Shown here piece after piece: positions 7,866 to 14,122 of a stretch of 14,132 nucleotides of DNA. Source of the stretch: Pseudomonadota bacterium. Its GTDB lineage: Bacteria > Pseudomonadota > Gammaproteobacteria > Burkholderiales > SG8-39. The notes under the pieces are model-generated. The model saw nothing but the letters and a program-made list of their open reading frames with translations. It was not told where the DNA came from and did no database searches. The position numbers and the translations under genes were made by a program. Each line of letters starts with the position of its first letter. Positions within the stretch are counted from its first letter, which is position 1. The DNA lies in the NCBI GenBank assembly GCA_021848555.1, contig JAJZUN010000022.1, forward strand, positions 1-14,132, in the 5' to 3' direction.

Positions 7866-8813
7866 TCAACCCCCGGGCGCATCCTCGTACGGATCGGGCA
7901 GCTCCAGCAATTCGCTTTGGCCGCCGTGCTTCAGCGCATGCAGCGCGCTCGGGCCGACCTGCTTGGTCATGCGGCAGGACTCCGACCAGCGCTCGTGCGC
8001 TTCCTTCTCCACTTTGGTGTAGCGCGATAGGCGCATCACCAGGTCGTCGAAATCGACCAGATGGCCGTCGAAGTCCGGCCCGTCGACGCAGGCGAATTTC
8101 ACCTCGCTGCCGACCTTCACCCTGCATCCGCCGCACATCCCGGTGCCGTCGACCATGATCGGATTCACGCTCACCATGGTCTTGATCTTGGCCGCGCGCG
8201 TCGCGTCGGCGGCGGCTTTCATCATCACCGGCGGTCCGATCGCCACTACTTCCTCGATGTCGGGATTGCCGGCGAGCGCTACTCTGATGCCGTCGGTGAT
8301 CATGCCCTTCATCCCGACCGAACCGTCGTTGGTGCACAGTATGAGTTCGTCGCAAACCGAGCGGAACTTGTCTTCCCAGAACACCAGATCCTTGTTGCGG
8401 AAACCGAGGACTCCGATCACGTAGGCGCCGGCCTCTTTGTAGCCGCGCGCCTGCGGGAACACCGGCGCGACGCCCAGGCCGCCGCCCACGCACATCACCT
8501 TCTTCGCCGTGCTGATGTGGGTGGGGATGCCCATCGGCCCGACCATGCCGTAGAGCCGCGTTCCGACCTGGCATTCCTGCTGCATCTGCTTGGTCGTCTT
8601 GCCGACCGCCTGGATCACCAGGGTAATGGTGCCTTTCTTCCTGTCGAAATCGGCGATAGTGAGCGGGATGCGCTCGCCGTGCTCGTTCAGCATGACGATC
8701 ACGAACTGGCCCGGCTTTGCGGCCTTGGCCATCAGGGGATGGCGCACCTCGAGCAGATAGGTGACATCGGAGAAATCCTCGCGCGCCACGATTTCGAAAT
8801 TGGACGTTTCCAT
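7866..8813 (-). CDS. nfnA: NfnA/SudB-type ferredoxin:NAD(P) oxidoreductase small subunit
   Basis: Ferredoxin-NADP reductase-type flavoprotein with a [2Fe-2S] site (315 residues). The FAD-binding motif RIPLTI is at 48-53, the nucleotide-binding CVGGGLGVAPVFPQ at 108-121, and AIGPPVMMKA at 191-200. The cluster site DGTGMCGGC has C227 and C230, with C242 in FACVDGP; together with D222 this matches the Asp-plus-three-Cys ligation known for the small subunits of this family. It starts the operon, 84 bp before nfnB, and should form the heterodimer NfnAB with it. About 45 residues after 270 extend past the length usual for NfnA (about 280) and look charged and helical. ATG 8813 has only a weak GCGGAAAA upstream. 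An FNR-type promoter is predicted about 220 bp upstream. Confidence 0.88.
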   Translation of the reverse strand: METSNFEIVAREDFSDVTYLLEVRHPLMAKAAKPGQFVIVMLNEHGERIPLTIADFDRKKGTITLVIQAVGKTTKQMQQECQVGTRLYGMVGPMGIPTHISTAKKVMCVGGGLGVAPVFPQARGYKEAGAYVIGVLGFRNKDLVFWEDKFRSVCDELILCTNDGSVGMKGMITDGIRVALAGNPDIEEVVAIGPPVMMKAAADATRAAKIKTMVSVNPIMVDGTGMCGGCRVKVGSEVKFACVDGPDFDGHLVDFDDLVMRLSRYTKVEKEAHERWSESCRMTKQVGPSALHALKHGGQSELLELPDPYEDAPGG

Positions 8814-9041
8814 TGCTTATTTTCCGCTTATGCCAGATTAGATATATCGGGGATCCAGCGGTTCCGGGCGATCAATCGCCGCGAGCCACGGGCACGCATT
8901 CCGAAGGGGTTTCGCAGCCTCCCAAGGCCAGGTCTGAAGGAAACAAAACAGTCTCAGCCTGAACAGTTTTTTTAACGAATTTCCCGACGCAGCAATTCCG
9001 ATCCTTAGCCTGCGGGCGTGACTCGTCCGCCAAGCGCAGCA
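8814..9041. other. Long untranslated leader of the nfn-kor operon
   Basis: This stretch of about 220 bp lies between the predicted promoter and nfnA. I see no convincing gene on either strand. It contains a small palindromic stem GGCGAT-CA-ATCGCC at 8867-8880 and an A/T run near 8965-8975, but no structure I can match to a known riboswitch. Confidence 0.4.
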
Positions 9042-9083
9042 AGTATCTTCCGGGGAGTCCCGGCGTGTCTTGACATAGATCAA
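9042..9083 (-). promoter_or_regulatory. Predicted class II FNR/ANR-dependent promoter of the nfn-kor operon
   Basis: TTGACATAGATCAA at 9070-9083 matches the FNR consensus TTGATnnnnATCAA at 9 of 10 fixed bases. On the minus strand GATACT (9047-9042, 4 of 6 to TATAAT) lies with its centre 32 bp from the centre of the box, which is the spacing of an activator at -41.5. Transcription would begin near 9035. Oxygen-sensitive KorAB under anaerobic activation fits the family's chemistry. Regulation itself is inference. Confidence 0.6.
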
Positions 9084-9138
9084 ACGGGGCGGCGGCATAG
9101 GGCAAATACCGCTCTCGCTGAGTGATATTCGCCAGGAC

Positions 9139-9183
9139 TGGTGGGGCGTGCAGGGGTCGAACCTGCGACCTACTGATTAAGAG
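9139..9183 (-). other. 3' fragment of tRNA-Lys(CTT): putative attachment-site repeat
   Basis: Read on the minus strand this is anticodon loop CTCTTAA (anticodon CTT), TCAGT, variable loop AGGTC, T-arm GCAGG-TTCGACC-CCTGC, acceptor ACGCCCC, discriminator A and CCA, 45 nt in all. The 5' side before the loop is ACGGT, which cannot pair with TCAGT, and no D-arm or 5' acceptor strand follows, so this is not a working gene. Tyrosine integrases often recombine in the anticodon or T-loop of tRNA genes and leave such 3' copies. The same CCA end recurs at the right edge of the window. Confidence 0.8.
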
Positions 9184-9190
9184 ACCGTGG

Positions 9191-9236
9191 TGTCGGTCAC
9201 CCGATAATGGACACCTGTGGTCACTGAAATTTCCCC
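9191..9236. mobile_element. Possible IS21-family terminal remnant
   Basis: The plus strand begins TGTCGGTCACCCGATAATGG and contains a second GGTCAC word (9219-9224), ending at TGAAATTTCCCC. Repeated words near a TG-start terminus are typical of IS21-family ends, and I recall similar ends. No istA or istB coding sequence follows, because the IS66-type remnant starts at once. This is recognition by eye only. Confidence 0.3.
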
Positions 9237-9352
9237 TAAACGCCAGGCCGCAGCGTCTGCTCAACGAGCATGCGCTTGAATTCCAAGCTGTGCCGCTGAT
9301 TGCGGCCGCGCCCATTTCCGCCAGGTTTGATCGATTGAATATTTGTGTCCAT
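9236..9352 (-). pseudogene. IS66-type TnpA, N-terminal fragment
   Basis: A 38-codon reading frame starts at ATG 9352 behind a good AAGGAG and ends at TAG 9238-9236. The peptide contains GRNQRHSLEFKRMLVEQTL followed by RPGV, matching the start of the IS66 OrfA/TnpA helix-turn-helix protein, which is normally about 100-130 residues. The frame is cut off where the neighbouring IS21-like end begins, so it is a truncated relic without activity. Confidence 0.6.
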
Positions 9353-9446
9353 GATCTCCTTCGTGGACGCAACTCCAATGCGCCCAGTCACGCGATCATG
9401 GCTGACCTCTACCGACCCGTCCAGACGGTACTGGGATGACGCTTAC
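9353..9446 (-). mobile_element. Left end of an IS66-type insertion sequence
   Basis: Upstream of the tnpA fragment, on the minus strand, the sequence begins GTAAGCGTCATCCCAGTACC at 9446. IS66-family elements start with GTAA and carry about this much leader before tnpA. The rest of the element is missing. The exact outer boundary is an inference from the GTAA start. Confidence 0.5.
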
Positions 9447-9471
9447 TGGATAACTGGGCTACCGAGGAGCT

Positions 9472-9487
9472 AAAACGGCTCAGCCGT
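9472..9487 (-). terminator. Weak intrinsic terminator-like hairpin after the metalloprotease gene
   Basis: On the minus strand ACGGC-TGA-GCCGT is followed by TTTT, about 60 nt after the TAA of the 746-codon gene. The stem is only 5 bp and the U-tract short. A second stem, GCGCGA-GACCG-TCGCGC (9526-9510), lies between but has no U-tract. Confidence 0.3.
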
Positions 9488-9547
9488 AGTCCATGACATA
9501 TAGGCGGGGGCGCGACGGTCTCGCGCAGCCACAAAGAACTAGAATTC

Positions 9548-11788
9548 TTACTGCCTATTAACCCAGAAACCTGCACCGGGACCGAGCGGTATTGTGTCGC
9601 CAAAGTCCAGGTAACCTTTGGACACGATGTAGCCCGTCAGACCGCCATTCTTATCTAGGCTAGGCGCATAGAAATACCAATTACTAGCCGTCGCATCCCA
9701 GCCCCAAAGTGTAATAAAGTTGATCGGTATGTCCCCTCCAGCAGGCGGAGTAGCGTTTATCGCTCGGTTAAAACCACGCGGCGTATTGTTGTCGCCTATT
9801 GAAACGAGATTCCAGCCAACTAGTAGCCGACTTGTTCCGTCTAATTGGGGCTGGAAATAATTTGAAGTGATTGGTGTCGCCGATGGTAGATTCGCGCCGA
9901 AAGAAGCCCTTGCATTAACCCAGAAACCCTCACCACCGTTAACAACCGATAGAACCTCGTACCCCTTGCTGCTTGCATAATCAATCAATGCTTGAGTGCC
10001 TAGCGACGGCGCATAGAATGCCCATTTCGCGCTACTCGCAATCCATTTCCACACAGTAAGAACTCTAGTCGCGTCACCAAAGGCCGATGCGACGTTGAGG
10101 GTATCCCTTGACCCATTTCCAGCGAGATTCCATCCCACGGCGAAGTTAAGGGCGGCACCTGATCCCGACACCGTAGTGGTTGTAGTACTGGCCGTGGTAG
10201 TTGTAGTAGCGGCAGTAGTAGTCGTAGTTGCCGTGGTTGTAGTTGTAGTAGTCGCCGACCCAATCGGAGAGAAATTGATTGAGGTTAGGGAGAACGTTTC
10301 TACGGTTCCGTCGCTAAAATCGTACCTCACTTTTACCATCCCGATGCCATCCGCTAACCAAAACGTGTTGGTCGATGCCTCTCCGTTGGTTACACGAACA
10401 GTTGTTAGGCGAATGGTCGCGTAGGTTCCGGCTGGAACGGTAACAACTTCACTGTCAAAACTGTTCAAATTGAAGTAAGAGTCTGAGGAGGTAGACCCGT
10501 CACTAGCTGCATACGTATTTGTACCAGCTTGGCTTGTCGAACTACCTAAGACAACTAGTGCCGGCGCATACGATTCTGGCGGGCTGTAATAAGTTGTAAC
10601 CGTTACGTTTCCATATCCAGAAACAAACACCTGCCCAGAATTGGCATGCCTCCTTATGCCATTCGCGTCATTGGTCATATACCGCGAAACACCTTTTGAG
10701 TCCGTCCAAACAGAAGTCGAGATGCCATTAACAGAGACGGGGGGCGAAGCGACCGTGCGTGTGTAGCTTGTTACTGATCCAGCATTCTCGTCTTGGTATG
10801 TCCATTGGTATCCCGGCTTCAAAGGAAAGTAACTTTGAATCGCAATTCCAGAATTGGGGACTACCGTAGTAGTAGTTGTCGTTGCAGTTGTCGTAGTCGT
10901 AGTGGTCGCTGTAGTGGACGCAACAAACGTTGCCGTTAGCGTCTTGGCGCCATCCATGGTGACAACACAGTTTCCGGTCCCTGTGCAACTTCCACCCCAA
11001 CCGGAGAAGCTGTATCCCGTCGCAGGAAGAGGAACTAAGGTAAAAGTCCGCCCTCTGCTGAAAGGGGAACTACAAGTTCCGCTTGAGCAAGAAAGGTCGC
11101 CACCAATTGAACCACCGCCAGTAATAGTGACTGCAAGCGAAAATGTTGGCGCTTTCCAGACAACTGCATGCGCTCCGGCAATGTCGTCTGACTGAATAGT
11201 GTCAAGGGCGCTTTCGTTAGCGTTCATCAACGCTTTAACTACTTGTCCTGCTTTGTCCGGATGATCAAGGCCAACAATATGCCCAAACTCATGTAATGCC
11301 ACGCGATAAAAGTCATGTAACCATCCACCGCCGCTCGCGAGGACCATACTTGCCTGATAAGCGTTCCACGACAATTTGTTATTGAATAGAACATCCGCTT
11401 CGACACGCGCTCCATTCAATGTGTATGGCAAAGTAACCGCCACCGCATCCCCGAATGAAAACCCGCACAGATCGGGCGCCCACCTTACTTCGTTTATGCC
11501 ATCCGCAACGCATGCGTTTCCAACGACAGCGGGATTCTTCATCGTAAAGAATAGATAGTCAGGTCCGGAGCCGACTCCGACTTTGTTCCATTTTGCTAGG
11601 GCCGATTCCGCGAGATTGTTCCAACCGGTAAGTCCATAGCCTATCGATTGAAACTGCGATGTCCCGAGGTCAAGATTCATAACAAACCCTGCTGCGGATG
11701 GCTCAGGTAGCAGAGAAAACGCGTTAGCTGGTGCCGTGAGAATCGGCAGTAGCAGAGCTGCCGCCAAGAGGCATTTACTGAATCGCAT
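9548..11788 (-). CDS. Exported modular zinc metalloprotease (matrixin-like) with threonine-rich linkers
   Basis: A 746-residue secreted protein. Residues 1-23 form a signal peptide with likely cleavage after ANA. The catalytic domain (about 24-215) has the zinc motif HEFGHIVGLDH at 166-176 (H166, H170, H176 as ligands, E167 as base) and a likely Met-turn at M188 in KALMNAN. Residues 217-289 resemble a divergent InlB B-repeat module (FSGWGGSC, KTLTATF) with four cysteines (234, 239, 268, 274). A Thr linker (290-308) leads to an unrecognised domain starting SYFPLKPGYQWTY (about 319-505). A second Thr linker (511-540) leads to two copies of a C-terminal module (about 547-625 and 655-744) sharing VGWNL, WxFYAPSL, SKGY and GFWVN. 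No anchor or sorting motif is visible, so release or noncovalent surface binding is likely. It follows the 206-residue gene by 24 bp, on the same transcript. ATG 11788 lacks a clear ribosome-binding site. Confidence 0.85.
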   Translation of the reverse strand: MRFSKCLLAAALLLPILTAPANAFSLLPEPSAAGFVMNLDLGTSQFQSIGYGLTGWNNLAESALAKWNKVGVGSGPDYLFFTMKNPAVVGNACVADGINEVRWAPDLCGFSFGDAVAVTLPYTLNGARVEADVLFNNKLSWNAYQASMVLASGGGWLHDFYRVALHEFGHIVGLDHPDKAGQVVKALMNANESALDTIQSDDIAGAHAVVWKAPTFSLAVTITGGGSIGGDLSCSSGTCSSPFSRGRTFTLVPLPATGYSFSGWGGSCTGTGNCVVTMDGAKTLTATFVASTTATTTTTTTATTTTTTVVPNSGIAIQSYFPLKPGYQWTYQDENAGSVTSYTRTVASPPVSVNGISTSVWTDSKGVSRYMTNDANGIRRHANSGQVFVSGYGNVTVTTYYSPPESYAPALVVLGSSTSQAGTNTYAASDGSTSSDSYFNLNSFDSEVVTVPAGTYATIRLTTVRVTNGEASTNTFWLADGIGMVKVRYDFSDGTVETFSLTSINFSPIGSATTTTTTTATTTTTAATTTTTASTTTTTVSGSGAALNFAVGWNLAGNGSRDTLNVASAFGDATRVLTVWKWIASSAKWAFYAPSLGTQALIDYASSKGYEVLSVVNGGEGFWVNARASFGANLPSATPITSNYFQPQLDGTSRLLVGWNLVSIGDNNTPRGFNRAINATPPAGGDIPINFITLWGWDATASNWYFYAPSLDKNGGLTGYIVSKGYLDFGDTIPLGPGAGFWVNRQ

Positions 11789-11812
11789 GGTTGCTATTGT
11801 TCAATCGAAAAC

Positions 11813-12433
11813 TTATTGCTGACCAAGCCGCGCCTTGATGGCGGTGAGTAGCAGTTCCAATGTGACGGGTGGCTGAAACGCTAGTTGCTCCCGCGACGAG
11901 ACATTACTTAGCACGTCTGCTACAACGTCATTCGCTAGTTCCTTTCCGGACGAATCTAGGACGATTGAAATCGCTCGCTGGGCTTCCCCGGCGATCAAGA
12001 ATATTCCTGCCGGGCCACCAACCACAGGAAACATATCCTTCCCGTTACCCTTGGAAAATACAAGGTATCGACTAGAGAGTTGAAGCTGCGGCACCCCAGG
12101 TGTCTCCAATCGAAGTCCGTCTACCTCGCCCCCCAAGACGAGAAGCACAATTTCCGCGTCGCTGGTCCCGCCCTTAATAACCTGAAGATTGGAGAACCTG
12201 ATATCAGTGACGATGACGCCGTTCGAGAGCTTTCGAGATTGAAGCGAGCTAACTGTCCCGACGAAGATTTGCTCGGCCTCGCCAACCAGTTGTGCAAAAG
12301 TTTTGCTGGCAAACGTCGCGGCAAAGGCCGGGGTGGCTATGAGGCAAAGCAAAACGATTAGCGGAGCCAAATTCCGACTCAAGCGGAATCCCAGCCGTTG
12401 AAGGGTGCTCAATACGCTTGGCTTAAATTTCAT
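11813..12433 (-). CDS. Exported protein of unknown function, partner gene of the metalloprotease
   Basis: A 206-residue protein with an N-terminal signal peptide (basic MKFKPSVLSTLQRLGFRLSR, then LIVLLCLIATPAFAA, cleavage near 39). The mature part begins TFASKTFAQLVGEAEQIFVG, then VIVTDIRFSNLQVIKG and a GGEVDGLRLETPGVPQL segment before RYLVFSKG. I recognise this as a loose pattern seen in exported hypothetical proteins of proteobacteria, sometimes beside matrixin-like proteases, but know no function. No cysteines remain in the mature part as I read it. It lies 24 bp before the metalloprotease, so the two are likely made together; it could be an inhibitor, chaperone or substrate. ATG 12433 has a weak AAAGAGCG upstream. 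Its GC content is well below that of the kor operon. Confidence 0.75.
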   Translation of the reverse strand: MKFKPSVLSTLQRLGFRLSRNLAPLIVLLCLIATPAFAATFASKTFAQLVGEAEQIFVGTVSSLQSRKLSNGVIVTDIRFSNLQVIKGGTSDAEIVLLVLGGEVDGLRLETPGVPQLQLSSRYLVFSKGNGKDMFPVVGGPAGIFLIAGEAQRAISIVLDSSGKELANDVVADVLSNVSSREQLAFQPPVTLELLLTAIKARLGQQ

Positions 12434-12523
12434 GATCGCTCTTTAGGCTTACTGAATCAGGACAGATCGCCACCCGCCAGTTCGCACTTCTAGTGAGGAG
12501 CGCATCGATTGGCTACCTATCTG

Positions 12524-13300
12524 TCAATTTCGGGTTAGCAGTTCCTTTTGTCGCTGGTTATATACATCCTTCGTAATTAGCCCCTTCCCGTACAGTTGCT
12601 TCAATTCCTTGAGTTGCTCTTCAAGTGACTTGGGCGGAGTCTTGGCTGCCTCAATCGCAGCAAGGCGCGATTTCTCAGCGGCGGCGGCTGCTTCGGCTTC
12701 CGCCTTTACCTTTGCCTCGGCTTCTGCCTGAAGTCGCACTTCCTCTTGCCGCTTCGCTTCCTCTTGCTGTCTGATTTCTAATTGCCGCTGGACTTCTTGC
12801 TGCAATTTGGCTTCCTCTTGCCGTTTGATCTCCTCTTGCCGTTTGGCTTCCTCTTGCCGCTGATTTTCTCTTTGTTCAGCAACGCTTCTAGGTACTCCGA
12901 CGCTCCGGCATCCGCTAACAAGATCGCTGCCGTAAGCTCGGTTTGTATTGATGTCAACCGACGCAGCTCGGCCCCATTTAACGCTATATGCTTCCGCAAG
13001 TTCCTTTGTCTTTATCTTGTCCTCGGCAGCCTCAATCGCCTTATCCGCCATTGCAGAATGGAAGGTTTTCTCTTCGTCGGACTTCTCCCGATTTACTGCC
13101 AAATTGAGATGGAACCCACCACACTTACCTGCAAGCCTATCTTTGTACGAGACCTCAATCTTGTCCGGGTCTTTTTCAAGCGCACGTTGTATCAGTGAAC
13201 CTGGGAAAAAGAAAAACCAGGCATGGCTTGTCGTTGGCATTCCCAAGGACGAAATCAACAGAATAGCCATCGCCAATCTTCTAAAGGAAAAGGAACTCAT
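12524..13300 (-). CDS. Exported coiled-coil protein with C-terminal SHOCT-like segment
   Basis: I chose ATG 13300 (258 residues) over an in-frame ATG at 13351 because it gives a normal signal peptide (FRRLAMAILLISSLGMPTTS then HAW) behind a G-rich ribosome-binding site. The mature N-terminal part (WFFFFPGSLIQRALEKDPDK, then about 80 residues with cysteines in KCGG and SGCRS) is unrecognised. A long charged coiled coil follows, built on RQEEAK-type hexads and turning into AEAEAKVKAEAEAAAAAEK. The last about 32 residues, EEQLKELKQLYGKGLITKDV followed by YNQRQKELL, look like a SHOCT domain, a short module often found at the C-terminus of larger proteins. A periplasmic or surface structural role is possible; no catalytic motif is seen. 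The gene stands 90 bp upstream of the 206-residue gene and may share its transcript. Confidence 0.75.
   Translation of the reverse strand: MSSFSFRRLAMAILLISSLGMPTTSHAWFFFFPGSLIQRALEKDPDKIEVSYKDRLAGKCGGFHLNLAVNREKSDEEKTFHSAMADKAIEAAEDKIKTKELAEAYSVKWGRAASVDINTNRAYGSDLVSGCRSVGVPRSVAEQRENQRQEEAKRQEEIKRQEEAKLQQEVQRQLEIRQQEEAKRQEEVRLQAEAEAKVKAEAEAAAAAEKSRLAAIEAAKTPPKSLEEQLKELKQLYGKGLITKDVYNQRQKELLTRN
12742..12859. repeat. 18-bp tandem repeats inside the coiled-coil gene
   Basis: The word CCTCTTGCCG or a one- to three-base variant recurs at 12742, 12760, 12778, 12814, 12832 and 12850, mostly 18 bp apart, with one register slip near 12793. In the encoded protein this gives repeated RQEEAK-like hexads. 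Unequal recombination or slippage could change the length of the coiled coil. Confidence 0.7.
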
Positions 13301-13386
13301 GATCCCGCCCCCTTTTTTGTGATCGCAGCATGAGATTGCCGTGTAGCGCATAACATAGACGGCAAGTTCCCTACAATAAGCGTCTA

Positions 13387-13415
13387 AATATGGGCGCCCT
13401 TGCTAGGCGTGTCAA
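13387..13415 (-). promoter_or_regulatory. Putative sigma70 promoter of the coiled-coil gene
   Basis: On the minus strand a perfect TTGACA (13415-13410) is followed after 17 bp by CATATT (13392-13387, 4 of 6 to the -10 consensus). Transcription would start near 13380, about 80 nt before ATG 13300. It could drive all three exported-protein genes, since no strong promoter is seen between them. Confidence 0.4.
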
Positions 13416-13752
13416 TAGGTAGCCTTGTCCAATGGGGTTTGAGTCTGAACGGGCGGCTGGGGTCGATCATGATGCGGAGCATGGTGATCGATATGAACGA
13501 CGAGCAGTTGCATACGTTGGCCCAGATCCAGGCTCTTGTGGAGGGCACAGTGGCCCTGGACTTTGCGGTGGCTGCCGAAGAGCGCTACGGCTTCATCGCC
13601 CGCACGGTGCGCCGCTTCGGCTACGCCCGGCTGAAGCGCCCCGACAAGGCCGTGGTGCTGCGCTTCCTGGAGCGGGTCAGCGGCTATTCCCGCCAACAAA
13701 TCGCCCGGCTGGTTAAACGCGGTGGCGAACGAGGCCAACTCATCAAGCGCTT

Positions 13753-13842
13753 GTCATCTTTCGCCACATTGGAGCCACTTGGTTTTCGGCGTAATGGAGC
13801 CAGCCAAGGAGGAAACAGGCATCTCGGATTAACGCGGTCGCG
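13753..13842. other. Possible insertion-sequence end with repeated ATTGGAGCC/AATGGAGCC words
   Basis: Immediately after the transposase break, ATTGGAGCC (13769-13777) recurs as AATGGAGCC (13793-13801) 24 bp later. Short repeats of this type occur at IS termini, and the position at the break suggests the edge of the element that truncated the transposase. I cannot assign a family. Confidence 0.25.
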
Positions 13843-13875
13843 CTACGCTTCGGGCTTTTTAGCCGAAGGGAGTAG
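13843..13875. other. Long imperfect hairpin
   Basis: CTAC-GCTTCGGGCT-TTTT-AGCCGAAGG-GAGTAG folds into an inner CTTCGG(G)CT/AGCCGAAG stem with one bulge and an outer CTAC/GTAG stem. It lies in gene-free debris and could be the fold-back end of a mobile element or a relic terminator. Confidence 0.4.
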
Positions 13876-13984
13876 CCGTGAGCCGCAGGAGATTCGAGAT
13901 GTTACCTCACTGAGTTATAAATGCCGGGGGGGTGATAGTGAAAAAGCCCATGTACCCCCCCATCCCCTACCCCCTCGTAGATCG

Positions 13985-14079
13985 TACGGGGACTGAAAGA
14001 AGCGATATACTGCCTGCCCGTTTCACCCCTTAGAGGGGCGTAGGCCGCGCTTACTACGGGGACTCATGCGGGGACTGAA
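13985..14079 (+). repeat. Three copies of a TRCGGGGACT word
   Basis: TACGGGGACTGAA (13985), TACGGGGACT (14055) and TGCGGGGACTGAA (14067) lie within 95 bp of a region without genes. A small CCCCT-TAG-AGGGG hairpin (about 14025-14037) sits between the first two. The whole stretch from 13997 to 14122 shows no coding potential that I can support. Confidence 0.5.
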
Positions 14080-14122
14080 CGCGTTACTCCGCCTTGCTGG
14101 CGTATTTGACTCGTTGATTTAG

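Larger units (their letters stand above)
13493..13996 (+). pseudogene. Truncated integrase-core-type transposase, N-terminal part
   Basis: From ATG 13493 (MNDEQLHTLAQIQALVEGT) to about 13752 the product matches the N-terminal helix-turn-helix region of a family of DDE transposases, with RYGFIARTVRRFGYARL and VSGYSRQQIARLVKR as the recognisable segments. After QLIKR the reading frame stays open to TGA 13996 but becomes Arg/Gly/Pro-rich filler without family likeness, so the gene was cut near 13752 by another insertion or deletion and the catalytic DDE domain is absent. ATGs at 13481 and 13472 are alternative starts. It is the only intact-looking plus-strand reading frame of interest. The family name is from memory of the N-terminal pattern. 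Confidence 0.6.
9184..14122. mobile_element. Putative small genomic island inserted at tRNA-Lys
   Basis: The segment is bounded on the left by the 45-bp tRNA-Lys 3' fragment and on the right by at least 10 identical bases (TGGTGGGGCG at 9139 and 14123) that begin exactly at the tRNA CCA end and stop only because the window stops. Base composition drops compared with the core (27 G or C of 60 in 10501-10560). It carries transposase remnants near both ends and three genes for exported proteins. No integrase gene is visible, so the element is probably decayed and immobile. The right boundary depends on sequence outside the window. Confidence 0.55.

Noticed and set aside
8838..9378. Overlapping minus-strand reading frames upstream of nfnA
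   Set aside because: They cross the tRNA fragment and the predicted promoter and show no domain or ribosome-binding site.
9122..9439. Plus-strand reading frame of 105 codons with ACRGRTCDLLIK near its start
   Set aside because: That peptide is the well-known false translation of a tRNA 3' end; the frame runs through the tRNA fragment and the reverse of the IS66 relic.
9548..9700. C-terminal sorting signal (PEP-CTERM or LPXTG type) on the metalloprotease
   Set aside because: The protein ends GAGFWVNRQ with no hydrophobic helix or basic tail.
10169..10921. Microsatellite or CRISPR-like array from the repeated GTAGTAGT pattern
   Set aside because: The pattern is the complement of mixed Thr codons inside an intact reading frame; there are no uniform repeats with unique spacers.
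12509..12537. TTGACA on the minus strand as a promoter for the 206-residue gene
   Set aside because: No acceptable -10 element at 16-18 bp spacing.
12511..13424. 10-bp inverted repeat GGCTACCTAT around the coiled-coil gene, as ends of a mobile unit
   Set aside because: Ten-base inverted matches are expected by chance in a window this size; no transposase or target duplication goes with it.
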